A stretch of 64,000 nt of DNA from Marinimicrobium koreense (GCF_003762925.1 NZ_RJUK01000003.1:62001-126000), one strand, 5' to 3'. Counted from the stretch's first letter, positions 9,930 through 19,481 are shown. Notes: generated from the letters alone by a model not told the origin. Numbers and translations: made by a program.

Positions 9930-12020
9930 ATGGCGCAACAGGGTTACACCGTGTCCAACGCGTTTTTCAATCGCGAACTCAGTCTGCTTGAGTTCCACAA
10001 AAGAGTCCTCTATCAGGCCTACGATCATTCGCTGCCACTGCTGGAACGGCTCCGCTTTGTCTGCATTTTTGCCACCAATCTGGACGAATTCTTCGAGGTC
10101 CGGGTCGGTGGTCTGGTGGAAATGTTGGAGCTCAATGCCTCCAGCCCCGCCGGACCCGATGGCCTGAGTCAGGAACAGACCCTGACCGAGGTATCCGAGC
10201 GGGCTCACGCCCTGGTGGATGAGCAATATCGGATCGTCAATGATCAGCTCTTTCCCCTGCTGCGGGACAATCACATCCGAATCCTCCGTCGGGACGAGTG
10301 GAACGACGCGCAGATTGAGTACCTGCAGGACTATTTTGAAACCGACATCCTGCCGCTGCTCAGCCCCATCGGACTGGACCCGGCCCACCCCTTCCCGCGC
10401 ATTCTGAATAAAAGCCTGAACTTTATCGTCAAGCTCGATGGCAAAGATGCCTTCGGGCGCAGCTCCGGCCGCGCCATCGTGCAGGTGCCCCGCTCCCTCA
10501 ACCATATGATCGAGTTGCCGGAAGAAGTCGGCGGTGCAGGACGAACCTTCGTGTTCGTATCCTCCATTATTCACTATTTCATGTCGGAAATTTTTATCGG
10601 CATGACGGTGATCGACAGCTATCAGTTCCGCCTGACCCGCAACTCCGATATTTTTCTCGATGAAGAGGAAAGCGAAGACCTCCTGCGGGCGGTTCAGGGG
10701 GAGCTGGTGTATCGCCAGTACGGTGACGAAGTGCGTCTGGAAGTCGCGGACACCTGCCCCAAAGAGCTGGAAGACTTTCTGATGCAGCGCTGCGAAATCA
10801 AGCCGCGGGATGTCTATCGCATCAACGGCCCGGTCAACCTGAACCGATTGTCGGACCTGTTTGACCTGATCAAGGACAGCGCCTATTACTTCACTCCCTT
10901 TGTGCAGAACATGCCCCGATTGCCCAAGCGGGCGAACAGTTATTTTTCGGCGCTGAAAAAGCAGGACATCCTGCTTCATCACCCGTTCGACTCCTTCCAT
11001 GCCGTGGTGGATTTTCTGCGCGAAGCCGCCACCGACCCGAACGTTCTGGCGATCAAGCAGACACTGTATCGCACCGGATCCAACTCGCCGGTGGTGGACG
11101 CCCTGGTGGCCGCCGCCAAAGCGGGCAAAGAAGTGACCGCCATTGTCGAGCTGCGGGCGCGCTTTGACGAGGAGCAGAACGTTGCCCTGGCTGAACGATT
11201 ACAACGGTACGGTATTCATGTCATCTATGGCGTGGTCGGATTTAAAACCCACGCCAAGATGCTGCTGGTGGCCCGTCGGGAAGAGAACAAACTGCGCTAC
11301 TACGTGCACTTGGGTACGGGCAACTACCACCCGAAAACCACCATGCTGTACACCGACTACGGTCTGATGACCAGTGACCGGGAAATCGGGGAAGACGTGT
11401 ACCGGGTGTTTCTGCAACTGAGCAGCCTGGGCAAGGCATCCAAGATGGATTGCCTGCTGTACGCGCCCTTTACCCTTCACAAGGGGATGGTGCGACGGAT
11501 TCGCACGGAAAAAGAGAATGCGGAAAAGGGCAAGCCGGCGCGTATCATTGCCAAGATGAACTCGCTGTATGAGGAGGAGCTCACCAACGAGCTCTACGCG
11601 GCCGCCCGGGCCGGTGTAAAAATCGACCTGATTGTGCGCGGCATCTGTCAGTTGCGCCCCGGTGTCGAAGGGTTGTCAGATAATATTCAGGTGCGCTCCA
11701 TTGTCGGGCGTCTGCTCGAACACAGCCGGGTGTTCTATTTTGAAAATGACGGCAACCCGGAACTTTATTGTTCCAGCGCCGACTGGATGATCCGCAATAT
11801 GTTTCACCGGGTGGAGACCTGTTTTCCGATCAAGCACAAGAAAATTCGCGATCGGATTATTGAGGATCTGGAGCTGTACCTGCAGGACAATACCCACGCC
11901 TGGATTCTGCAATCCAACGGTAGCTACCAGCACTTGCAGCCCAAGGGCGGAGAAGAGGCGGTTGATTCTCAGGCGATTCTGTTGGACCGCTGGGCGGCGC
12001 GGCAATTGACGTCGGTTTAG
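9930..12020 (+). CDS. ppk: polyphosphate kinase 1
   Basis: A 696-residue PPK1, full length for the family, which makes polyphosphate reversibly from ATP. The N domain begins FFNRELSLLEFHKRVL with FATNLDEFFEVRVGG. The catalytic, autophosphorylated histidine is His441 in FKTHAKMLL, matching His435 of the E. coli enzyme, with the second conserved region in GTGNYHPKTTMLYTDYGL. The C-terminal domain has IVRGICQLRPGV and FHRVETCFPI. It converges with the exopolyphosphatase gene, so synthesis and degradation genes face each other across a palindromic repeat. A possible extended -10 (TGCTATACT, ending at 9840) lies about 90 bases upstream. Confidence 0.97.
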   Translation: MAQQGYTVSNAFFNRELSLLEFHKRVLYQAYDHSLPLLERLRFVCIFATNLDEFFEVRVGGLVEMLELNASSPAGPDGLSQEQTLTEVSERAHALVDEQYRIVNDQLFPLLRDNHIRILRRDEWNDAQIEYLQDYFETDILPLLSPIGLDPAHPFPRILNKSLNFIVKLDGKDAFGRSSGRAIVQVPRSLNHMIELPEEVGGAGRTFVFVSSIIHYFMSEIFIGMTVIDSYQFRLTRNSDIFLDEEESEDLLRAVQGELVYRQYGDEVRLEVADTCPKELEDFLMQRCEIKPRDVYRINGPVNLNRLSDLFDLIKDSAYYFTPFVQNMPRLPKRANSYFSALKKQDILLHHPFDSFHAVVDFLREAATDPNVLAIKQTLYRTGSNSPVVDALVAAAKAGKEVTAIVELRARFDEEQNVALAERLQRYGIHVIYGVVGFKTHAKMLLVARREENKLRYYVHLGTGNYHPKTTMLYTDYGLMTSDREIGEDVYRVFLQLSSLGKASKMDCLLYAPFTLHKGMVRRIRTEKENAEKGKPARIIAKMNSLYEEELTNELYAAARAGVKIDLIVRGICQLRPGVEGLSDNIQVRSIVGRLLEHSRVFYFENDGNPELYCSSADWMIRNMFHRVETCFPIKHKKIRDRIIEDLELYLQDNTHAWILQSNGSYQHLQPKGGEEAVDSQAILLDRWAARQLTSV

Positions 12021-12061
12021 AGGGGTTGGTGGCTGAGGGCGGCGGGTGCGGCGGGTTCTTT

Positions 12062-12154
12062 TACGGCGGATGCGGCCTTCGGCCTTATCCGCCCTACGGG
12101 TGGCACGGCAGTCCGCGTAGGGCGGATAAGCCGAAGGCGCATCCGCCGTTACCC
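12062..12154. repeat. dispersed palindromic repeat pair (REP/BIME-like), copy 2
   Basis: Between the convergent polyphosphate genes. A forward unit (GGCGGATGCGGCCTTCGGCC..., about 12064-12098) and an inverted unit (about 12115-12150, ...GCCGAAGGCGCATCCGCC) are separated by a short GGTGGCACGGCAGTCC spacer, so the whole can fold as one long hairpin with TTACGG and CCGTTA ends. Its position suits a bidirectional transcription barrier. Confidence 0.88.
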
Positions 12155-12159
12155 AACCA

Positions 12160-13665
12160 TCACACCGCAACGATATCCAGCTGGTAACCGATATCTTTCA
12201 CATACCCCGCCTCGGTTTCCAGGTCCGCCAGGGTCAGCGGATTACTCTCCACCCACTGCCCCGGAACACTCAAGGTCAAGATCTGCTTTTGCACGCTGAA
12301 CTGTATGGGCGGGTTATCGGTTTTCTTCTGGGCCCGATTGAAAATCACCGCCAGCCGAAGCACCATGGCCAACAGCACCAGCTCGGTATTATCCATCGGA
12401 AATTTTTTCAGCGGGAAACGCTTGCGATGCGCGAGCGCCAACGCCGCCAATTGCGCCTGTTCGGCTTTTGAGCAACCCGCCAGGTCCACGTTATCGATAA
12501 TGTAGGCACTGTGCTTATGATAATCGGTGTGGGAAATATCCAGCCCCACAGGGTACAGCCGCGCTGCCCAGCCCAGTAACTTACCCGCCTCAACATTGTC
12601 CATTCCCCAGGCCTCGGCCACCTGATCGAGCAACACCCGGGCGGTCTGCTCGACCTGGTCGGCTTTGGGGATATTGACATGGAAGCGCTTGGCCAGGGCG
12701 TCGACACTTTCCTGACGGATATCCCGGTTTTCCAGTCGGCCCTTGAGGTCGTACAACAAACCCTCGCGCAGTGCCCAATCGGCGGCGAGCATTTTTTCAA
12801 TACCCAGGCTTTCGAAAATCGAAGTCAAAACAATCACCCCACCGAGAAATACCGATTCCCGGTCACTTGAAAGCCCTTTCAAGTTCAGGTCCAGCTTTCC
12901 GTGATCCTGATAGGCCTTGATGATTTTCTTCAGACCTTCAATAGTGATAGTGCCATCAGTCCAGCCATTCTGTTCGCAGACTTTGGCCGCCGCCTTGATG
13001 GTGCCGGAAGCCCCCAGCACCTCCTGCCAGCCCTGATCGATAAAACGGTCTAGTACCGGAGCAATTTCCTGCTGGCAGGCCAGGCGCGCTTTTTTGATCA
13101 GTTTGTCGGTAACCTTGCCGTCATAGAAAAAGCGTTTGGTAAGGGCCACACAGCCCATGCTCAGGCTTTCCTTGAGCTCCGGCAGCATGCCCTGGCCCAG
13201 AATCACCTCGGTGCTGCCGCCGCCAATATCCACCACCATCCGGCGCCCCTCTCCGGGGGCGATGCAGTGTGCCACGCCCAGATACACCAGGCGGGCCTCT
13301 TCCTCACCCGAAATGATTTCCACCGGATGCCCGAGTCGACTCTGGGCATCGCCCAGAAAGGCGCTAGAGTCCTCAATGCTGCGAAGGGTTTTTGTGCCGA
13401 CGATCCGCACGCTGCGGGAGGGGTAATCCCGCAGCCGTTCTCCGAACCGGTCCAGACAGGCCATGGCCCGGTCACGGGCTTCATCGTCCAGGCGACCGTC
13501 TTCGGTCAGCCCCCAACCCAGACGTACAGGGTCACGCAGTTTATCGAGCAAGGTGAGCTGATCGTTTTCCCAACGAGCGACAATCATATGGAAGCTGTTG
13601 GATCCCAGATCGATGGCGGCGATGTGGCTGGCGCGGGCACCAAACAGGCGGGACAGATTGAACAT
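12160..13665 (-). CDS. ppx: exopolyphosphatase / guanosine pentaphosphate phosphohydrolase family
   Basis: A 501-residue Ppx/GppA enzyme that releases phosphate from polyphosphate ends. The ASKHA ATPase-like fold shows as IAAIDLGSNSFHMIVAR (first phosphate loop), GTKTLRSIED, ISGEEEARLVYLGV (region of the catalytic glutamate) and VDIGGGSTEVI (second loop). A C-terminal HD-like helical domain contains HRKRFPLKKFP. The length is near that of E. coli Ppx (513). Convergent with ppk. The start codon lies 9 bases from the ABC-F gene stop upstream. Ppx and GppA are hard to separate by sequence; the ppk neighbour favours Ppx. Confidence 0.93.
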   Translation of the reverse strand: MFNLSRLFGARASHIAAIDLGSNSFHMIVARWENDQLTLLDKLRDPVRLGWGLTEDGRLDDEARDRAMACLDRFGERLRDYPSRSVRIVGTKTLRSIEDSSAFLGDAQSRLGHPVEIISGEEEARLVYLGVAHCIAPGEGRRMVVDIGGGSTEVILGQGMLPELKESLSMGCVALTKRFFYDGKVTDKLIKKARLACQQEIAPVLDRFIDQGWQEVLGASGTIKAAAKVCEQNGWTDGTITIEGLKKIIKAYQDHGKLDLNLKGLSSDRESVFLGGVIVLTSIFESLGIEKMLAADWALREGLLYDLKGRLENRDIRQESVDALAKRFHVNIPKADQVEQTARVLLDQVAEAWGMDNVEAGKLLGWAARLYPVGLDISHTDYHKHSAYIIDNVDLAGCSKAEQAQLAALALAHRKRFPLKKFPMDNTELVLLAMVLRLAVIFNRAQKKTDNPPIQFSVQKQILTLSVPGQWVESNPLTLADLETEAGYVKDIGYQLDIVAV

Positions 13666-13674
13666 CCAGTTACC

Positions 13675-15558
13675 CTATGCGTAGTGTTCCAATTCTTCAC
13701 TGAGCGCGAGCCATTGTTCCTCGCACTCGTCGAGTTGTGCCTGGGTCTCTCCCTGAGATTTTAGCAGTTCCTGCAGACGCTGCTTGTTCTCGGCATCGTA
13801 GATCGCCGGATCGGCCAGCTCGGTTTCGATACCGGACAGCGACTGATTCAACTTATCCATCTGGCGTTCCACTTTTTTCAGCTTATCCGTCAGCGGCTTC
13901 AGTTGCGCGCGACGGGCGGCGGCCTCCTGCCGTTGGGCTTTTTTATCCTGTTGCGGGGGCGGCGCCGCTGCCCGATCCGCCGCATTGTCATCCTGGCGAC
14001 GTTGCAACAACCAACGGTAATAGTCGTCCAGATCGCCATCGAATGCGGCGACCTGGCCATCGACCACCAGCAGAAATTCATCCACGGTGCTGCGCAACAG
14101 ATGACGGTCATGCGACACCACCAATACCGCCCCTTCAAAATCCTGCAGTGCCAGCGTCAGCGCCTGGCGCATTTCCAGATCCAGGTGGTTGGTAGGTTCG
14201 TCCAGTAACAGCACGTTGGGCTTCTGCCAGACGATGATCGCCAGCGCCAAGCGCGCTTTTTCACCACCGGAAAAATGGGTAATGGGCTCGAAGGCCCGAT
14301 CGCCGTGAAAATCGAAGCCCCCGAGGAAGTCCCGCACCTCCTGCTCTCGGGCCGTGGGGGTCATGCGCAGAATGTGTTGCGCGGCGGAGGCATCCAGATC
14401 CAGCGCGTCCAGCTGGTGCTGCGCGAAGTAGCCGAGTTGGAAATTGTCACCGGTGTGACACTCACCGCTCAGCAAGGGCAGCTCACCGGAGAGGGTTTTT
14501 ATCAGACTGGACTTGCCGGCACCGTTGGGGCCGAGTAAACCGATCCGGGTTTCGGGCAGAATCCCCAAATTCACCTGACTCAGGATGCGTTTGTCGCCGT
14601 AACCGATATCGGCCTCACTGAGGTTGATCAGCGGGCTGGACATTTTCCCTGCGGGCGAAAACCGGAAGCTGAACGGTGAGTCGACATGGGCCGGGGCAAT
14701 TTTCTCCATCCGCTCGATCGCCTTCAGGCGGCTCTGGGCCTGCCGGGCTTTATTGGCCTGGGCGCGAAAGCGGCGTACATAGGCTTCCATATGAGCAATC
14801 TGTTCCTGCTGCTTCTTGAACGCTGCGTCCTGCTGAGCGAGCTTCTCCGCCCGCTGATGTTCGTAGGCGGAATAGTTGCCCACGTACAGATTCAGTTTGG
14901 CGTTTTCCAGGGCCACAATGCGGTCTACCACGTTGTCCAGAAAGTCCCGGTCGTGGGAGATGATGATCAATGTCCCCGGATAACGCTGCAACCACTGCTC
15001 CAGCCACAGGGTTGCGTCCAGGTCCAGGTGGTTGGTGGGCTCGTCCAACAGCAGCAGATCCGAGGGACACATCAGGGCCTGGGCCAGGTTCAGGCGAATG
15101 CGCCAACCGCCGGAAAAGTCTGACACCGGGCGATCGCCATCCCCGGGCGCAAACCCCAGTCCGGAAAGCAATTGCTGGGCCCGGGCCGGCGCCGAGTAAG
15201 CCTGGATGTTCTCCATCTCGGCGTACAACCGAGCCAGTCGCTCGCCATCGTCATGGGCGGACTCGATGGCCGACTCAAGACGCCGCAGCTCGGTATCACC
15301 GTCGAGGACATAATCCTCCGCCCGCCGATCCAGCGTTTCCACTTCCTGGGCCATATGCGCGACGCGCCACTGGCGCGGGATATCCCATTGGCCGCTGTCG
15401 GTCTGCAGGCCGCCCAGAAGCAACTGAAAGAAGCTGGACTTGCCGCTACCGTTGGGGCCAATAAGGCCCGCCTTCTGACCGGGGAAAAGGGTGAGGTCGG
15501 CGTGATCGAGCAGAAACTGCCGGCCGCGCTGCAGGGAAACTTGCTGTAATTGGATCAT
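13675..15558 (-). CDS. ABC-F family ATP-binding protein (YheS-like)
   Basis: A 627-residue soluble protein with two ABC ATPase domains and no membrane span. Walker A motifs are GPNGSGKSS (about residue 35) and GPNGAGKSS; signature motifs are FSGGWRIRLNLAQAL and FSGGEKARLALA; Walker B plus H-loop regions are LLLDEPTNHLDL in both halves. The linker between the domains is the charged arm typical of ABC-F, and a C-terminal coiled coil (DKLKKVERQMDKLNQSL) follows. Such proteins bind the ribosomal E site. The ATG at MIQLQQV is chosen. In Pseudomonas an equivalent gene also precedes algP. Its start codon abuts the divergent TIGR02444 gene region. Confidence 0.93.
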   Translation of the reverse strand: MIQLQQVSLQRGRQFLLDHADLTLFPGQKAGLIGPNGSGKSSFFQLLLGGLQTDSGQWDIPRQWRVAHMAQEVETLDRRAEDYVLDGDTELRRLESAIESAHDDGERLARLYAEMENIQAYSAPARAQQLLSGLGFAPGDGDRPVSDFSGGWRIRLNLAQALMCPSDLLLLDEPTNHLDLDATLWLEQWLQRYPGTLIIISHDRDFLDNVVDRIVALENAKLNLYVGNYSAYEHQRAEKLAQQDAAFKKQQEQIAHMEAYVRRFRAQANKARQAQSRLKAIERMEKIAPAHVDSPFSFRFSPAGKMSSPLINLSEADIGYGDKRILSQVNLGILPETRIGLLGPNGAGKSSLIKTLSGELPLLSGECHTGDNFQLGYFAQHQLDALDLDASAAQHILRMTPTAREQEVRDFLGGFDFHGDRAFEPITHFSGGEKARLALAIIVWQKPNVLLLDEPTNHLDLEMRQALTLALQDFEGAVLVVSHDRHLLRSTVDEFLLVVDGQVAAFDGDLDDYYRWLLQRRQDDNAADRAAAPPPQQDKKAQRQEAAARRAQLKPLTDKLKKVERQMDKLNQSLSGIETELADPAIYDAENKQRLQELLKSQGETQAQLDECEEQWLALSEELEHYA

Positions 15559-15622
15559 GGCGCGTATTCTACACGTTCTGAATGGCCGGCTGGCCGTTGA
15601 GTGGCCCAACAGGACATTGGCA

Positions 15623-16114
15623 ATGAACCTCGCCCGCCTCCAGACCCATTTGTGGGATTTCTCGCTCCAGCTCTATCAGCAGCCGGGTGTGGAGTCGTTG
15701 TGCCTGAGCCTGCAGGATGGATGGGGCGGCGATGTGAATATTCTACTCTGGCTGCGCTGGCTGGAACAGGAAGGCTTCCTCATCAACGACACCCGGCTGC
15801 GCCTTGCCCAGGCCTACATCGCCCCCTGGCGTACGGAGATCGTCGAGCCCTTACGGCGCATGCGCCAGCATATCAAGCGCCATTACGGCACGTCAGACCG
15901 GACCATCGAAGCCAGCCGTCAGGCGATCAAGGCCGCCGAACTGCAGGCCGAACAGGCCGTTCAGGCCCGACTGGAAAAACTCGCCCGCACCTGGCTCGGC
16001 AGCCAGCGCAAAGCGTCGGTGACACCGGGCGCCAACCTGACCGTCTATGCTCGAGCACTACATCTTCCCGACGACAAAGTCCGGGAGATGCTTGAGGTGC
16101 TGATCCGCGCCTGA
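15623..16114 (+). CDS. TIGR02444 family protein
   Basis: A 163-residue protein from the ATG that follows an AGGA at 15611-15614. An in-frame ATG at 15557 would give a longer form, but that start overlaps the divergent ABC-F start codon and has no clear ribosome site. The sequence LWDFSLQLYQQPGVESLCLSLQD followed by DVNILLWLRWL is the hallmark of TIGR02444, a conserved gammaproteobacterial family of unknown function; the rest is helical. It ends in a strong intrinsic terminator. The neighbourhood (ABC-F, algP-like, FKBP, algQ) matches that in Pseudomonas. Confidence 0.88.
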   Translation: MNLARLQTHLWDFSLQLYQQPGVESLCLSLQDGWGGDVNILLWLRWLEQEGFLINDTRLRLAQAYIAPWRTEIVEPLRRMRQHIKRHYGTSDRTIEASRQAIKAAELQAEQAVQARLEKLARTWLGSQRKASVTPGANLTVYARALHLPDDKVREMLEVLIRA

Positions 16115-16133
16115 GCCCAACACAAGCCCCAAA

Positions 16134-16172
16134 CGCACAACGGGAGGCCTGAGCCTCCCGTTGTGCGTTTTT
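16134..16172 (+). terminator. intrinsic terminator after the TIGR02444 gene
   Basis: A perfect 15-bp stem (16134-16148 with 16153-16167, CGCACAACGGGAGGC and its complement) with a CTGA loop is followed by five T residues. It lies 20 bases after the stop codon. It could also help to insulate the facing algP-like gene. Confidence 0.95.
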
Positions 16173-16228
16173 CCAGAGTCGTGTTTCGTTGGCCTTGCCC
16201 GGGCCTGCGGCCCGGATAGACTCAGCCC

Positions 16229-17317
16229 CTAGAATTTGTCATCACTGTCGAAAAAGTCGCGACCAAACAGGCTGCCCGATGCGGGACGATCCGGAACAGG
16301 CTCGGCCTTGGGCTTGCCGGTCGGCTCAATCAGCTCCGTGCTCTGGTGACCGGGAACCGGCTCATGGGGATGCTCCTGGGCCGGCTGTACCGGTGGTGCC
16401 TCCGGGTTGCGGTTCACCCCGGCGTTGCTCTCACTGGTCGCGCCCGCTGCGGGAGTGGTGCTTTCCGGTGCGGCCGGCTTCTGGGGCTCTGGTTTGGACG
16501 CTGCCTTTTTCGCAGGCGCCTTCTTCGCAGGGGACTTCTGGGCCGCGGGTGCCTTCTTGGCGGCCGGTTTCTTCGCCGCTGCTTTCTTGGCGGGAGCCTT
16601 CTTGGCCGCGGCTTTTTTCGGGGTCGCCGACTGGGTCGTGGATGCCTTGCTCGCGGCTTTTTTGGTGCTCACTTTTTTTGTGCTGGCTTTCTTACTGGCT
16701 GCTTTCTTGGCCGGCGCTTTTTTCGCCGGTGCCTTTTTGGCCGCAGCCTTCTTCTTGGTGCTCGCCTTCTTGGTGGTCACTTTCGCCGCAGTCTTTTTGG
16801 CGGCGGCTTTTTTGGTGCTTGCCTTCTTGGCGGTGGCCTTTTTGGCGGTGGTTTTCTTTGCACTGGCGCTGGCGGTTTTCTTGCGCGTACCGCGCTTGCT
16901 CGCCGCCTTCTTGTTCACTTTTTTCTCAACCGCGCGGGTCGCTTTGCGAACTTCACGCGCCAACTGATCCGCCTGTTTCTTTTCCGCCTTGGCCGAAGCC
17001 AGTGTCTGCTTCGCTACATCCAGAGTGGCTTGTGCGGTATCAACCACTTTCTGCTGGGCGACTACCGCATCGGACGCCTTGCGCAACCGCTGCTGAGCGG
17101 CGGCGGTTTTCGCCTTGACCTTGCCGGCGGCGGCCTTTTTGCTGCGCAGCGTTTTCAGCTTGCGCTTGGCCGTATCCAGAGCCTTTTTGGCCTGGGTGGC
17201 GGCCTTCTCAGCCTGGGTGAGTTTTTTGGCGCGCGCCTGGTCCAGCTGCGACTGGACTTTTTCGACCTGCTTTTCCAGATCGGACACGCTGACGGTAGCT
17301 TTTTTCTTGGCAGCCAT
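16229..17317 (-). CDS. AlgP-like histone H1-like lysine/alanine-rich protein
   Basis: A 362-residue, very basic protein. Residues 1-125 or so are a predicted coiled coil ([20 protein letters not shown] onwards); the following 160 residues consist of degenerate [16 protein letters not shown] repeats like the C-terminal tail of AlgP (AlgR3) of Pseudomonas and eukaryotic histone H1; the last 80 residues are Pro/Glu-rich and end in [13 protein letters not shown]. It probably binds DNA non-specifically. Identity as the AlgP counterpart is supported by order: ABC-F, algP, FKBP, algQ, dsbB as in Pseudomonas aeruginosa. The repeat tract is low-complexity DNA, so its length may vary between strains. 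Confidence 0.85.
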   Translation of the reverse strand: MAAKKKATVSVSDLEKQVEKVQSQLDQARAKKLTQAEKAATQAKKALDTAKRKLKTLRSKKAAAGKVKAKTAAAQQRLRKASDAVVAQQKVVDTAQATLDVAKQTLASAKAEKKQADQLAREVRKATRAVEKKVNKKAASKRGTRKKTASASAKKTTAKKATAKKASTKKAAAKKTAAKVTTKKASTKKKAAAKKAPAKKAPAKKAASKKASTKKVSTKKAASKASTTQSATPKKAAAKKAPAKKAAAKKPAAKKAPAAQKSPAKKAPAKKAASKPEPQKPAAPESTTPAAGATSESNAGVNRNPEAPPVQPAQEHPHEPVPGHQSTELIEPTGKPKAEPVPDRPASGSLFGRDFFDSDDKF

Positions 17318-17625
17318 AGTGAAATTCCTGTGCAGTTGGAAAGTGAGCGATTAACCGCGTAAACCTGTGCTGGTATTGTAGTATCGTCGAGCAAAAATGT
17401 GTATGGCAGCACGCCGAATTGGGCCAGATTGGCAAAAATTTTCGCCATTTAGTGCACTCGATGGAACCTACCGGCGAAAATGTGGACCAACGGGTTCTCA
17501 TTGTGGCCAGTTAGCGCCGCAAAAAGGCGCCCATTGCCCCCCGGTTTGGGTTACCATGGAGCGCTCTTTGACACCGCTGGCTAAGCGGGCAGACTGACAA
17601 ACCACTATAAAAGAAGGTGCAACGC
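17318..17625. other. divergent intergenic region, algP-like / FKBP
   Basis: 308 bases between divergent genes that should hold both promoters. A TTGACA occurs at 17568-17573 but without a well-spaced -10. GCGCC...GGCGCC at about 17513-17531 can form a small hairpin. The FKBP ribosome site AAGAAGG is at 17611-17617. I see no gene or repeat-family member here. Confidence 0.5.
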
Positions 17626-18366
17626 ATGAAACGCAATGTACGATTGATCGCGGGCCTGCTCGGTGCAACCGCTCTGATGGTTGGCTGCAATCAGGCCGAA
17701 CCCGAGAACGAACCCGCCAAACTGGAAACTCTGGAAGAAAAGGTCAACTACGTTTTCGGCACCAATTTGGCCGAAAACCTGGCTCAGGGCGGCGTGACCA
17801 TTGAGCCCGATGCTTTTGCCCAGGCCCTGCGCGACAAGCGTGACGGCGTAGAGCCGCGCCTGAGCGAGGAAGAGATGCGCGAAGTGATGCAGACCTTCCA
17901 GGAGCAGGAAATGGCCCGCCGCGAAGCCGAGCAGGAAGCGGCCGCGGAAACCAACAAGCAGGAAGCCGAAGCTTTCTTCGCGGAAAACGCCAACGCTGAG
18001 GGCGTGAGTCAGACCGATAGCGGCCTGCAGTATAAAGTGCTCGAAGAGGGTGACGGCGCCAAGCCCGGAGCCGACGACACCGTGACCGTTCACTACCGCG
18101 GTCGCCTGCTCGATGGTACCGAGTTTGACAGCTCCTACGAGCGCGACCAGCCGGCCACCTTCGCACTGAACAGTGTGATTGCCGGCTGGACCGAAGCGCT
18201 GCAGCTGATGTCGGAAGGTTCCAAGTACGAGCTGTACATCCCCTCCGATCTGGCCTACGGCCCCGGCGGCAATGGTCCCATTCCGCCCAATGCCGCATTG
18301 ATCTTTGAAGTTGAGCTGCTCGAAATTGACGACCAGGCCGACGCTGATAGCGAAGGCGCTGAATAA
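17626..18366 (+). CDS. FKBP-type peptidyl-prolyl cis-trans isomerase lipoprotein
   Basis: 246 residues from the ATG after AAGAAGG; a GTG nine bases earlier overlaps that ribosome site. The N-terminus is a lipoprotein signal (lipobox LMVGC). Residues about 35-125 match the FKBP N-terminal dimerisation domain (VNYVFGTNLAENL), with a long Glu-rich helix. The C-terminal FKBP domain has VTVHYRGRLLDGTEFDSSYERDQPATF, VIAGWTEALQLM and IPPNAALIFEVELL, with the active-site aromatic and Asp residues kept. It resembles Mip/FkpA-type periplasmic foldases. It occupies the same place as PA5254 in the Pseudomonas algP-algQ block. An intrinsic terminator follows. Confidence 0.94.
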   Translation: MKRNVRLIAGLLGATALMVGCNQAEPENEPAKLETLEEKVNYVFGTNLAENLAQGGVTIEPDAFAQALRDKRDGVEPRLSEEEMREVMQTFQEQEMARREAEQEAAAETNKQEAEAFFAENANAEGVSQTDSGLQYKVLEEGDGAKPGADDTVTVHYRGRLLDGTEFDSSYERDQPATFALNSVIAGWTEALQLMSEGSKYELYIPSDLAYGPGGNGPIPPNAALIFEVELLEIDDQADADSEGAE

Positions 18367-18388
18367 CCACTGATTCAGTCCCCGTCTT

Positions 18389-18419
18389 AAAAAAGCCGCC
18401 TCAAAAGGGCGGCTTTTTT
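18389..18419. terminator. bidirectional intrinsic terminator
   Basis: AAAAAAGCCGCC and GGCGGCTTTTTT flank a short TCAAAAG loop, giving a stem with an A-run on one side and a T-run on the other. It serves the FKBP gene on the plus strand and the facing WD40-type gene on the minus strand. Confidence 0.93.
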
Positions 18420-18444
18420 AATGCCCGGTAGAAACTGGTATCGA

Positions 18445-19449
18445 TCAGTACGTCAGATCGTGCACAAAGCCATCGGAACTGAGCGCTCGATAAACGTCCG
18501 GGTTGTCGGTAAAGGCGAGATCCATCACCGCCACGGCGGTCGGATGAAAGGCTTTCCTCTTGGGCAACTGCCAACTGTACACCACCGCCCGGCGCTGCAA
18601 ATCCCACAGATCGACGCGACCCGACGGCTGCCCGGTCAAGAGCCAATCGCCATCGTCACTGAAGCGCGCCACGGTCACCTGGGTGCCGCGCTTGACACGC
18701 TCCTCGGGCAGCGGCAATTCCCAGATCAGATCGCCTTCCGCACTCCACAACCTGGGGCGTTCATAGCGGGCCGCCGAGAGCAATTTCCTGCCGTCCGGAC
18801 TCATCGCCACGCACTGTACGGGGGAATCATGTTGCTGGGAGACAATTGGGTCGCCGGTCTCAAGATTCCACAGGGTAGAGGTTCCTTCATCGGAGCCAGT
18901 CAGGGCGCGGGTGCCATCAGCACTCAGAGACACCGCCGATACCCGGTCACTGTGGTGCAGGTTGCGGATGATTCCACCACGGCGGACGTTGTACACCGAA
19001 GCGCGATGATCGGCCAACCCCAACAGCGCGTGTTCTCCCTCAGGTCCGAGGTCGCTCGCCAGAATCTCCGACGGGCTACTCCAGTACTGTTCGGCCCGGC
19101 CAATCTGACGATTCCAGAGTACCAGCGTGCGCTCATCGGTCGTGAGGGCGAAGTTGCCCTCTGGCGAGAAGCTTGCCGAGGTGATCAGGGTGAGACTGTC
19201 GGCCTTGTGATTCCAGTCATAGCGACGCTCATCCGTGTCGAGGGCCCAGAGGCTGCCGCCCTGATAGCCGGAACCGACCACCGCCCAGGCTCCGTTGCGG
19301 GACAGGGCGCCCGATTGAACACTGCGGGAGGCCACTTCGAGACTGGCCACCGGCTCCGCCGGCCGATCGCACCCGGCGAGTGTCAGCCCGAGGAGCGAGC
19401 ACAGGCCCAAGCGGGAGAAATGACGAACCACGGACGCAGCGTTACGCAT
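18445..19449 (-). CDS. WD40-type beta-propeller lipoprotein
   Basis: A 334-residue protein with a lipoprotein signal (LLGLTLAGC) followed by WD40-like repeats: SASFSPEGNFALTTDERTLVLWN, VSAVSLSADGTRALTGSDEGTSTLWN, VQCVAMSPDGRKLLSAARYERPRLWS and VARFSDDGDWLLTGQPSGRVDLWD. Six or seven blades fit the length. No enzymatic domain is present, so a protein-binding role at the inner or outer membrane is likely. It sits between the FKBP lipoprotein and rsd/algQ, a place where Pseudomonas has nothing equivalent that I recall. It ends beside the shared terminator. Confidence 0.87.
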   Translation of the reverse strand: MRNAASVVRHFSRLGLCSLLGLTLAGCDRPAEPVASLEVASRSVQSGALSRNGAWAVVGSGYQGGSLWALDTDERRYDWNHKADSLTLITSASFSPEGNFALTTDERTLVLWNRQIGRAEQYWSSPSEILASDLGPEGEHALLGLADHRASVYNVRRGGIIRNLHHSDRVSAVSLSADGTRALTGSDEGTSTLWNLETGDPIVSQQHDSPVQCVAMSPDGRKLLSAARYERPRLWSAEGDLIWELPLPEERVKRGTQVTVARFSDDGDWLLTGQPSGRVDLWDLQRRAVVYSWQLPKRKAFHPTAVAVMDLAFTDNPDVYRALSSDGFVHDLTY

Positions 19450-19481
19450 AGGCGGGTCTCGCTCGTTTTAGTGATCGGGGA

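Noticed and set aside
16189-17362. Long plus-strand open frames over the algP-like gene
   Set aside because: They are antisense to a Lys/Ala repeat tract; the resulting Gly/Arg/Phe-rich or Ala/Phe-rich sequences are artefacts of low complexity.
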